From UBA685 sp049890115 (GTDB lineage Bacteria > Pseudomonadota > Alphaproteobacteria > Puniceispirillales > Puniceispirillaceae), in assembly GCA_049890115.1 (NCBI GenBank), contig JBMHCC010000013.1, positions 1 through 64,000 of the forward strand: a stretch of 64,000 nucleotides of DNA. Reading direction: 5' to 3'. Position numbers and translations under genes: made by a program. The notes under the pieces were generated by a model. The model was not told the DNA's origin, searched no databases, and saw only the letters and a list, made by a program, of their open reading frames with translations. Of the stretch, positions 50,054 to 57,366 are shown in pieces (the first letter of the stretch is position 1; each line of letters begins with the position of its first letter).

Positions 50054-50129
50054 GGCCTTCCGGTGAAAATCAAATGGTTGATTTTTATTCTCCCTCATGG
50101 AGGTTTAACCGGATAACGGAGATTATAAA
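50054..50129 (+). promoter_or_regulatory. Structured rpsB leader, candidate ribosomal protein autoregulation site
   Basis: Within the leader, CCGGT (50060-50064) can pair with ACCGG (50108-50112), enclosing two hairpins: AAAATCAA/TTGATTTT (50066-50073 with 50078-50085) and CTCC/GGAG (50090-50093 with 50099-50102). This forms a three-way junction just before the GGAG ribosome site. Known rpsB leaders in other bacteria are controlled by S2; this one is proposed by analogy only. Confidence 0.45.
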
Positions 50130-50951
50130 ATGGCAGCACCAGCCTTTTCTATGCGCCAGCTTCTTGAAGCAGGTGTTCACTTTGGTCACTCAACACGTCG
50201 TTGGAACCCACGCATGAAGCCATTCATTTTTGGCGAGCGTAACGGTGTTCATATTCTTGACTTGCAGCAAACTGTCCCAATGCTTGGTCGTGCACTTGAA
50301 GCATTGCGTGAGACAACTGCCAAGGGTGGTCGTATACTTTTTGTTGGTACAAAGCGTGCCGCATCTGAAAAAATTGCTGAAACAGCAAAAGCATCTGGCC
50401 AGTATTATGTTAATCACCGCTGGCTTGGTGGTATGCTGACAAACTGGGCAACAGTGTCTGGTTCAATTCGCCGTCTGCGTGACCTAGAAGGTCGCCTTGA
50501 TAGTGATGAAGTGCATCAGTTGACAAAAAAGGAAGTTTTGCAGCTGACAAGAGAGCGCGATAAGCTGGAACTGACTTTGGGCGGTATCAAAGATATGGGC
50601 GGCCTGCCAGATATGCTGTTTATTCTTGATACAAATAAAGAGAGCATCGCTGTTACCGAAGCAAATCGCCTTGGTATTCCTGTGATTGCTGTGATTGATT
50701 CCAATGCTAGCCCTGCTGGTGTTGATTACCCAATCCCTGGCAATGATGATGCGATGCGTGCTATCTCGCTCTATTGCGAATTAGCACAAGGTGCCATTAT
50801 GGATGGCTTGCAGCAGGAATTCATCGCCTCTGGTGGTGATGCTGGTGAACAAGAAGCAGCACCAACAGAAGCAGCATTAGCTCCGGCAGAAGAAACACCA
50901 GCTGAAGAAGCTGAAGCACCTGCTGGCGAGGAAGCTGCAAAGGCTGAATAG
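50130..50951 (+). CDS. rpsB: 30S ribosomal protein S2
   Basis: A 273-residue S2. It has the conserved N-terminal M-R-Q-L-L-E-A-G-V-H-F-G-H-x-T-R-R-W-N-P near 7-26, the F-V-G-T-K-R-A-A segment near 70-77, W-L-G-G-M-L-T-N near 95-102, and D-S-N-A-S-P near 190. About 40 residues at the C-terminus form an Ala/Glu/Pro-rich acidic tail beyond the core, a frequent alphaproteobacterial extension. It has its own promoter and leader and is separated from tsf by an attenuator-like hairpin. Confidence 0.97.
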   Translation: MAAPAFSMRQLLEAGVHFGHSTRRWNPRMKPFIFGERNGVHILDLQQTVPMLGRALEALRETTAKGGRILFVGTKRAASEKIAETAKASGQYYVNHRWLGGMLTNWATVSGSIRRLRDLEGRLDSDEVHQLTKKEVLQLTRERDKLELTLGGIKDMGGLPDMLFILDTNKESIAVTEANRLGIPVIAVIDSNASPAGVDYPIPGNDDAMRAISLYCELAQGAIMDGLQQEFIASGGDAGEQEAAPTEAALAPAEETPAEEAEAPAGEEAAKAE

Positions 50952-50973
50952 CACAGAACGTAACAGGTTTAAG

Positions 50974-51019
50974 AAAAGGGGTTACTTTGTGATTATTATC
51001 ATGAAAGTGGCCTCTTTTT
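50974..51019 (+). terminator. Attenuator-like terminator between rpsB and tsf
   Basis: A 15-bp stem (50974-50988 with 51004-51018, three G-T pairs) can be extended inside its loop by TGAT/ATCA and ends in CTTTTT. Located between rpsB and tsf, it probably reduces tsf transcription relative to rpsB. Confidence 0.7.
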
Positions 51020-51081
51020 CACATGGATACTGATGGTGTAAACACATCAGGCAGAATAAATAAGCAAAAAGGATATCAATT

Positions 51082-52002
51082 ATGAGCGTAACAGCTGCAT
51101 TGGTAAAAGAACTTCGTGAAAAATCAGGCGCAGGCATGATGGACTGCAAAAAAGCCCTTGGTGAAACTAATGGTGATATGGATGCCGCTATTGACTGGCT
51201 TCGCACCAAAGGTTTGGCAGCAGCGGCTAAAAAATCTGGCCGTGTTGCTGCTGAGGGTTTGGTTGCGGTTCATGTTGACGGCACCAAAGGCGCTATGATC
51301 GAGCTGAATTCAGAAACTGATTTCGTATCACGTAATGATGAATTCCAGGGTTTTGCTGCCACTTTGGCTAAATTGGCAATCGAAGCAGATGATCTTGATG
51401 CGCTAATGGCAATGGATTACCCAGAAACTGGCCGTAATGTTGCTGATGAGCTAACACAGAAAATCGCAACAATCGGCGAAAATATGACATTGCGCCGCAT
51501 GGATAAAGTATCTGTTGGTCAGGGTTGTGTTGTACCTTATATGCATAATGCAGTTGCTGATGGCCTTGGCCGTATTGGCGTGCTGGTTGGTCTTGAATCA
51601 ACGGCATCAGCAGAAGCCTTAACAGGTCTTGGCAAGCAACTTGCTATGCATATCGCAGCGACATCACCAGCTAGCTTGTCTGTTGATGATTTGGACAAAG
51701 ATATGGTGGCAAGAGAGCGTGATGTTTTGATTGAACAGGCGAAAGCATCAGGCAAGCCTCAGGAAATCGCTGAAAAGATGGTTGAAGGCCGTATGCGCAA
51801 ATATTATCAGGAAGTGGTTCTGCTGGAACAGACTTTCGTGATTGATGGTGAAAGCAAGGTCGGTGATGTTGTCAGCAAAACAGGTAAAGATGCCGGTGCT
51901 GATATCGCTATGACAGCTTTTGCTCAGTTTAATTTGGGTGCTGGTGTTGAAAAAGAAGAAACAGATTTCGCAGCAGAAGTCGCAGCACAGCTAGGAAACT
52001 AA
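51082..52002 (+). CDS. tsf: Elongation factor Ts
   Basis: A 306-residue EF-Ts, the nucleotide exchange factor for EF-Tu. The N-terminal UBA-like domain has V-K-E-L-R-E-K-S-G-A-G-M-M-D-C-K-K-A-L near 8-26. The core contains E-L-N-S-E-T-D-F-V-S-R-N near 74-85 and H-I-A-A-T-S-P near 190-196. The length matches the long alphaproteobacterial form. An AAAGGA site precedes the ATG. A strong terminator follows. Confidence 0.97.
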   Translation: MSVTAALVKELREKSGAGMMDCKKALGETNGDMDAAIDWLRTKGLAAAAKKSGRVAAEGLVAVHVDGTKGAMIELNSETDFVSRNDEFQGFAATLAKLAIEADDLDALMAMDYPETGRNVADELTQKIATIGENMTLRRMDKVSVGQGCVVPYMHNAVADGLGRIGVLVGLESTASAEALTGLGKQLAMHIAATSPASLSVDDLDKDMVARERDVLIEQAKASGKPQEIAEKMVEGRMRKYYQEVVLLEQTFVIDGESKVGDVVSKTGKDAGADIAMTAFAQFNLGAGVEKEETDFAAEVAAQLGN

Positions 52003-52045
52003 TCTTTTTAGGTCTATCCTGACTATCAAATCGAAATAAAAAATG

Positions 52046-52086
52046 AAAAACCAGCTTCATTAAATTAATATTGAGCTGGTTTTTTT
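52046..52086 (+). terminator. Intrinsic terminator after tsf
   Basis: AAAAACCAGCT (52046-52056) pairs with AGCTGGTTTTT (52074-52084) around an AT-rich loop, ending in a run of seven T. It lies 44 bases after the tsf stop. Confidence 0.92.
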
Positions 52087-52161
52087 ATGCCTAGCCTCTG
52101 GCTTTCACTAATAGAAATAGCTAGACTAGGGCAGTTTTGCGAAATGACTGATAAGTGATCA

Positions 52162-52902
52162 ATGCCTATGTCTAATCTGAGCGCCAATTATCAATATAAA
52201 CGTGTCTTGCTAAAAATTTCAGGGGAATCCCTGATGGGCAAACAGGCTTATGGTATTGATACAGAGATGGTAACCCGGGTTGCTGGTGAAATCGCAGATG
52301 TTGTTGCGCAAAATATTGAGGTTTGCCTTGTCATTGGCGGGGGAAACATCTTCCGCGGTGTCTCTGGTGCGGCAGCTGGCATGGAACGTGCCACTGGTGA
52401 TTATATGGGGATGTTGGCAACGGTGATGAATGCCCTTGCGATGCAAAATGCGCTTGAGCAGATCAATGTGCCTGTCCGTGTGATGTCAGCACTGCCAATC
52501 TCAGCTGTTTGTGAGCCTTATATAAGACGGCGTGCTATGCGCCACATGCAAAAAGGGCGTGTGGTCATTTTTGCCGCTGGAACAGGGAATCCGTTCTTTA
52601 CCACAGATACGGCAGCTGCCTTGCGTGCCTCAGAGATGAATTGCGATGCCTTGCTGAAAGGCACAAGGGTTGATGGCGTTTATGATGCTGACCCTGAAAA
52701 AAATAAAGATGCTACACGCTTTGAGACACTATCCTATATGGAAGTCCTCTCACGCGATTTAAAGGTGATGGATGCTTCAGCAATCTCTCTTGCGCGTGAA
52801 AATTCAATTCCAATCCTTGTGTTTTCGATTACAGAATCTGGTGGTTTTGATTCTGTTCTCAAACATGAAGGTCCCTTTACCATTGTTCAGGAACAACAAT
52901 AA
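52162..52902 (+). CDS. pyrH: UMP kinase
   Basis: A 246-residue bacterial UMP kinase of the amino-acid-kinase fold, making UDP. A second ATG at 52168 is an alternative start. Motifs: V-L-L-K-I-S-G-E-S-L near 15-24, V-I-G-G-G-N-I-F-R-G near 57-66, A-T-V-M-N-A-L-A near 85-92 and F-A-A-G-T-G-N-P-F-F-T-T-D near 137-149. It starts the pyrH-frr-uppS-cdsA-dxr-rseP run. Confidence 0.96.
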   Translation: MPMSNLSANYQYKRVLLKISGESLMGKQAYGIDTEMVTRVAGEIADVVAQNIEVCLVIGGGNIFRGVSGAAAGMERATGDYMGMLATVMNALAMQNALEQINVPVRVMSALPISAVCEPYIRRRAMRHMQKGRVVIFAAGTGNPFFTTDTAAALRASEMNCDALLKGTRVDGVYDADPEKNKDATRFETLSYMEVLSRDLKVMDASAISLARENSIPILVFSITESGGFDSVLKHEGPFTIVQEQQ

Positions 52903-52932
52903 CAAGCATCTGAACATTTTGCAGGAGAATAT

Positions 52933-53493
52933 GTGATGTCTAATTTGGATATGGCGGATGTAAAACGCCGCATGGAAGCTTCAGTTGGTAATTTTGCAAA
53001 TGAATTATCTGGTTTGCGGGCAGGGCGCGCTTCAACAGCGATGCTTGAACCTGTTAGCGTTGATGCTTATGGCGCAAAAATGCCATTGAACCAGGTGTCT
53101 AATATCTCTGTGCCAGAGCCACGTTTGCTTACGGTATCTGTTTGGGATGCTGGTTTGGTTGCGGCCACTGAAAAGGCCATTCGTGATTCAGGTTTGGGAT
53201 TGAACCCTATGACAGAGGGAAATGTTATCCGCGTATCAGTGCCTGATCTGTCTGAAGATAGACGCAAAGAGCTGGTCAAGGTTGCTGGCAAATATGCTGA
53301 AGCTGCTAGGGTGGCAGTCCGTAATATCAGACGTGATGCGATTGAAGTCGTGCGCAAAGATGAAAAAGACTCTGCTATCTCTGAAGATGAACGTCATGGT
53401 TATGAAGGTGATATTCAGAAAGTCACAGATGAGTTTATTGGAAAAATTGACTCTATGTTGGCAGATAAAGAAAAAGATATCACACAAGTTTAG
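52933..53493 (+). CDS. frr: Ribosome recycling factor
   Basis: A 186-residue RRF that splits post-termination ribosomes with EF-G. Signature segments are L-R-A-G-R-A-S-T-A-M-L near 28-38, N-P-M-T-E-G-N-V-I-R-V near 97-107 with P-D-L-S-E-D-R-R-K-E-L after it, and R-N-I-R-R-D-A near 135-141. An AGGAG site lies shortly upstream and two adjacent ATGs (52933, 52936) are possible starts. It is followed eight bases later by uppS. Confidence 0.97.
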   Translation: MMSNLDMADVKRRMEASVGNFANELSGLRAGRASTAMLEPVSVDAYGAKMPLNQVSNISVPEPRLLTVSVWDAGLVAATEKAIRDSGLGLNPMTEGNVIRVSVPDLSEDRRKELVKVAGKYAEAARVAVRNIRRDAIEVVRKDEKDSAISEDERHGYEGDIQKVTDEFIGKIDSMLADKEKDITQV

Positions 53494-53501
53494 TTTATTT
53501 C

Positions 53502-54212
53502 ATGCTTCCACATCATCTCGCAATCATTATGGATGGCAATCGTCGCTGGGCGAAACAGCGTCGTTTTGACATTTTGCGCGGCCATAATCAGGGAACAGAA
53601 AATTTACGTCAAATCACCAAATATGCGCATGAAAGAGATATTCGCTATTTAACAGTTTTTGCCTTTTCAACCGAAAATTGGCGCAGGCCAAAGCAAGAAG
53701 TCAAAGGTTTAATCGAACTGATGCGCCGCTTTTTGATGCAGGATATTGACAGGCTTGTCTCTGATAATGTGCGATTGCGCATTATGGGCAATCTTGGCGC
53801 ATTTGATGATGAGTTGCAAAAATTGTTTCAAGAGGCTGTTGATGTAACCGCAAGCAATACTGGCATTAATCTGACCATTGCTGTCAATTATGGTGGCAAG
53901 CAAGATATCTTACAGGCTGCTCGTAAATTAGCGAAACAAGAAGAGTTAGGCTTTTTCAAAGAAGATGACCTAAAATCATCGTTGCAGACAGCTTTATTGC
54001 CAGAGGTTGATTTTCTGATCAGAACAGGCGGGGAAAGACGATTATCTAATTTTCTGCTTTGGGACAGCGCTTATGCTGAGTTGTATTTTTCTGACAAATA
54101 TTGGCCAGATTTTTCAGAAGCTGATCTTGATAAGGCATTGGCAGATTTTCAGGCACGCCAACGCCGTTATGGTGGCGATATTGTGCCAGAGCCTGAAAGC
54201 CAAAAGGCATAG
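53502..54212 (+). CDS. uppS: Isoprenyl (undecaprenyl) diphosphate synthase
   Basis: A 236-residue cis-prenyl transferase making the lipid carrier for cell-wall and LPS precursors. The P-loop-like motif reads M-D-G-N-R-R-W-A near 10-17, with arginine where most bacterial UppS have glycine. F-S-T-E-N-W-R-R-P near 55-63 and the late R-T-G-G-E-R-R-L-S-N-F-L-L-W near 183-196 are present; the latter has glycine instead of the usual serine before G-E. These are tolerated variants in the wider Z-prenyl transferase family. Length and place in the cluster fit UppS; product chain length is not shown. Confidence 0.92.
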   Translation: MLPHHLAIIMDGNRRWAKQRRFDILRGHNQGTENLRQITKYAHERDIRYLTVFAFSTENWRRPKQEVKGLIELMRRFLMQDIDRLVSDNVRLRIMGNLGAFDDELQKLFQEAVDVTASNTGINLTIAVNYGGKQDILQAARKLAKQEELGFFKEDDLKSSLQTALLPEVDFLIRTGGERRLSNFLLWDSAYAELYFSDKYWPDFSEADLDKALADFQARQRRYGGDIVPEPESQKA

Positions 54213-54220
54213 AGACGATT

Positions 54221-54967
54221 TTGTCCGGTGATTTAAAAAAACGCCTTCTTGGCATTATGATTTTACTGCCATTAATCATTGGTGTAATAGCTGGCGACCC
54301 CTTTACCAGCCTCACCATTACCATTATCCAGGGGTTTATCGCTTTTGAACTGGCGCGTCTTGTGAGTGCCAAACAGGCAGAGATTTTTATCTTAACATTA
54401 TTATTCTGGCTTACAGCACAAAGTTTCCGGTTTCCAGCAGATTGGCCAATTTTGCAGCTCTTATTTGCCGCTTCAATTCTAACAGTCTATGTCAGGCATC
54501 AGCTTTTTGCCACCATATTTGCGGGTATTGTGATAATCTGCCTTGTCAGCCTTACGATAATCACATCACTTCCAGAGGCACCTTATATTCTGGTCTCTCT
54601 TGCGGTTGTCATTATGGCAAGCGATAGCGGTGCATATCTGGTAGGCAGGCGATTAGGTGGCCCCAAATTAGCACCGATGATAAGCCCAGGAAAAACCATA
54701 TCAGGTGCCATTGGCGGGCTGGTAGCATCTGTGATTACTGGTTATTTTGTCGCTGATTATATAGCTGCCATTCACCCTCATTTTGTGGTTTCCAGCCTTG
54801 TTATTGGTGTATTAGGGCAAATTGGCGATCTATATGAGAGTTATTTCAAACGCCGTTTGTCAGTCAAAGATAGTAGTAATCTGATACCAGGGCATGGCGG
54901 TTTTTTAGATAGATTTGATGGGTATCTATTTATTTTACCGCTCTTTTGCCTTGTCGGTCTCGTATAA
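54221..54967 (+). CDS. cdsA: Phosphatidate cytidylyltransferase
   Basis: A 248-residue multi-pass membrane enzyme making CDP-diacylglycerol for phospholipid synthesis. The start is a TTG, eight bases after the uppS stop. The N-terminal part has several hydrophobic helices. The conserved region runs from S-D-S-G-A-Y-L-V-G-R near 139-148 and P-G-K-T-I-S-G near 161-167 to the signature G-D-L-Y-E-S-Y-F-K-R near 205-214 with K-D-S-S-N-L-I-P-G-H-G-G-F-L-D-R-F-D. It is a little shorter than E. coli CdsA because the N-terminal helices are fewer. Confidence 0.94.
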   Translation: MSGDLKKRLLGIMILLPLIIGVIAGDPFTSLTITIIQGFIAFELARLVSAKQAEIFILTLLFWLTAQSFRFPADWPILQLLFAASILTVYVRHQLFATIFAGIVIICLVSLTIITSLPEAPYILVSLAVVIMASDSGAYLVGRRLGGPKLAPMISPGKTISGAIGGLVASVITGYFVADYIAAIHPHFVVSSLVIGVLGQIGDLYESYFKRRLSVKDSSNLIPGHGGFLDRFDGYLFILPLFCLVGLV

Positions 54968-54979
54968 TAGGGCGCATCA

Positions 54980-56137
54980 ATGAAACAGATTACAATCTTA
55001 GGCGGAACAGGCACCATTGGCGATAATATGCTTGATTTGTTGCGCCAGCATAGTCAATCAACGCGCCTTTTTGGTATATCTGGCTATCAAAATATTGATA
55101 AATTGAAAGCGATTATCACCGAATTTCAGCCATCCTATGCTGCTATTCCATCAGCTCAACATGGCTCTGATGTGAAAAGCTTGTGTGATAAGACAGGCAC
55201 CAGATTGCTAGTAGGTGATGATGCTATTGTTGAACTAGCAAGCCTATCAGAAGCTGATCTTGTGGTTGGGGCGATTGTGGGAATGGCCGGTTTGCGCGGC
55301 GTGATTGCTGCTATTAAAGCAGGGCATGATATTGCACTTGCCAATAAGGAATCACTGGTATCAGCAGGGCATATTGTTATGCCGATGCTAGCCCAATATG
55401 GTGCAAGAATTATTCCTGTTGATTCTGAACATAATGCTATTTATCAATGCCTTATGGGGCAAAATAGAGATGAAGTGACAAAAATCACTTTAACAGCGTC
55501 TGGTGGTCCTTTCCGCAATCATAATTATGAACAATTGCAACAGGTCACAAAAGCTGATGCGCTTCGCCATCCTAATTGGGTGATGGGTGCCAAGGTCACC
55601 ATTGATAGTGCCACTTTGATGAATAAAGGTCTTGAGCTGATTGAGGCAGCCCATTTATTTAATGCCTCATCTGATGATTTATCAGCTGTTATTCATCCAC
55701 AAAGTTTGGTTCATGGCATGGTTGATTTCAAAGATGGGAGCATGATTGCTCATCTAGCGACAGCTGATATGCGTTTGCCGCTTGGTTTTGCGCTTGGCGG
55801 TGATACACGCATTAGTACAGGGCTATCAGCGCTCGACCTTATCAGCCATGGCAGTTTAGATTTCGCGCCCATTAATGAGGCACATTTTGCCTGTTATGCG
55901 CTAGCGCGTCAGGTGATAGATGACAGAGATGGTAAGGCTGCTATTCTAAATGCAGCTAATGAGGTAGCTGTTGAAGCCTTTTTAGCTGATGAGGTCAGCT
56001 TTCTTGCCATTGCGGCTATTGTCGAAGAGACATTAGCAGCTAATTTATCAGGTGAGGCGCATAATCTAGATGGTTTGTTTGCCCTTGATGAATGTGCCAG
56101 ACAACATGCAAAAATGATTATCAAAAACCGTATCTGA
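54980..56137 (+). CDS. dxr: 1-deoxy-D-xylulose 5-phosphate reductoisomerase
   Basis: A 385-residue DXR, the second enzyme of the MEP isoprenoid pathway, using NADPH. Nucleotide-binding G-G-T-G-T-I-G near 8-14, A-L-A-N-K-E-S near 118-124, the metal/substrate region P-V-D-S-E-H-N-A-I near 147-155, T-A-S-G-G-P-F near 175-181, and M-N-K-G-L-E-L-I-E-A near 215-224 are all present. The C-terminal helical domain completes the normal length. Its place between cdsA and rseP is conserved. Confidence 0.96.
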   Translation: MKQITILGGTGTIGDNMLDLLRQHSQSTRLFGISGYQNIDKLKAIITEFQPSYAAIPSAQHGSDVKSLCDKTGTRLLVGDDAIVELASLSEADLVVGAIVGMAGLRGVIAAIKAGHDIALANKESLVSAGHIVMPMLAQYGARIIPVDSEHNAIYQCLMGQNRDEVTKITLTASGGPFRNHNYEQLQQVTKADALRHPNWVMGAKVTIDSATLMNKGLELIEAAHLFNASSDDLSAVIHPQSLVHGMVDFKDGSMIAHLATADMRLPLGFALGGDTRISTGLSALDLISHGSLDFAPINEAHFACYALARQVIDDRDGKAAILNAANEVAVEAFLADEVSFLAIAAIVEETLAANLSGEAHNLDGLFALDECARQHAKMIIKNRI

Positions 56138-56162
56138 CATACCAGGATAGCAATCTAATATT

Positions 56163-57257
56163 ATGGCCAGCTTTGGAATCTTAACAAATATTATCGCCTT
56201 TTTGCTAATTTTGACGCCCATCGTTTTCATTCATGAATTCGGTCATTATTGGGTTGCGCGGCGTAATAATGTCGTGGTTGATGTATTCTCTATTGGCTTT
56301 GGCCCTGAATTATTTCACTGGATTGATAAAAATGGGACAAGGTGGCGCATAGCAGCATTACCGCTAGGGGGGTATGTGAAAATGCGCGGTGATGAGAGTG
56401 CTGCCAGCATGACATCTGAAGCATCACGTCGCATTGCAGGCAGTTTTGCCAGCGCATCTTTGCCAGCTAGAATGGCGATTGTCGCTGCTGGTCCAGCTGC
56501 GAATTTTATCACCGGTATTTTACTATTTGCTCTGGTATATATGGGTGTTGGGAAATTATATATTGACCCCGTTGTTGGTGATGTTTTGCCAGAATCACCA
56601 GCAGCAGAGGCCGGCCTGATACCAGGTGATATTATCCAATCCGTAATTGGAAATGATGTTAGCCAATTTAATGATATTAAAGGATTTGTATCAGAAAACC
56701 CAGGCAAAGAGATGCTATTTACGATTCTGCGTGATGGTCAAGAACGCGATATTCTGGTCACACCGATGGAGCAATGTTCTGAGGAAATGCGGATTAAATA
56801 TGGCTATCTTGGTGTGCAATCTGCCACTGGAGATTTCAGGAAATTAGGCTTTGTTGAAGGGATTTGGCAAGGCGGCGTTGATTCTGTTGCGTTATCTGCT
56901 GCGATGTTGCGCGGATTAGGGCGCATTGCCACTGGCCAGATGAATGAAGGTGAAATTGGCGGACCTGTCAAAATTGCCAAAATCAGCGGTGATGCTGTGC
57001 GTGCTGGTTGGGTTAGTTTTGTTATTTTTGCAGCCCTCATTAGCATTAATTTGGGGCTTGTTAATTTGTTGCCTGTACCAGCATTAGATGGCGGGCATTT
57101 GATGCTATTTTCAATCGAAGCCTTATTGCGCCGTCCTTTATCAGATAGGGTGCAATCAGCTTTATTGCGCGGCGGTTCTGCCTTTTTGCTATCATTGATG
57201 ATGTTGCTTATTCTGTATGACAGCTACTCATCACTTATCCCGCAATTCTGCAGCTAG
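56163..57257 (+). CDS. rseP: Site-2 protease RseP/MmpA
   Basis: A 364-residue intramembrane zinc metalloprotease that cuts membrane-bound signalling proteins and signal peptides. H-E-F-G-H near 25-29 lies in the first membrane segment, and the third ligand lies in N-L-L-P-V-P-A-L-D-G-G near 301-311. One PDZ domain lies between (about 135-215, with A-G-L-I-P-G-D). Alphaproteobacterial members have one PDZ, whereas E. coli RseP has two. It precedes a clear terminator, so bamA has its own transcription or depends on partial read-through. Confidence 0.94.
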   Translation: MASFGILTNIIAFLLILTPIVFIHEFGHYWVARRNNVVVDVFSIGFGPELFHWIDKNGTRWRIAALPLGGYVKMRGDESAASMTSEASRRIAGSFASASLPARMAIVAAGPAANFITGILLFALVYMGVGKLYIDPVVGDVLPESPAAEAGLIPGDIIQSVIGNDVSQFNDIKGFVSENPGKEMLFTILRDGQERDILVTPMEQCSEEMRIKYGYLGVQSATGDFRKLGFVEGIWQGGVDSVALSAAMLRGLGRIATGQMNEGEIGGPVKIAKISGDAVRAGWVSFVIFAALISINLGLVNLLPVPALDGGHLMLFSIEALLRRPLSDRVQSALLRGGSAFLLSLMMLLILYDSYSSLIPQFCS

Positions 57258-57284
57258 TCATCAGCTATGATTTGATAGCAAATC

Positions 57285-57307
57285 AGGCAAAGAAAACTTT
57301 GCCTTTT
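57285..57307 (+). terminator. Intrinsic terminator between rseP and bamA
   Basis: AGGCAAAG and CTTTGCCT form a perfect 8-bp stem around an AAAA loop (57285-57304), ending in TTTT. It lies about 28 bases after the rseP stop. Confidence 0.85.
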
Positions 57308-57366
57308 CTAGAGGTTTCGTCCTAATATCAAAGCGTCATAACCTTTCGCTGGGGAGCGGTTTTTTT

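Noticed and set aside
56315..56707. 130-codon minus-strand frame opposite rseP
   Set aside because: It is antisense to a conserved catalytic and PDZ region, with no ribosome site or family likeness.
57340..57366. Hairpin CGCT-GGGG-AGCG with T-run right before bamA
   Set aside because: The stem is only four base pairs and includes the probable ribosome site; too weak to call attenuation.
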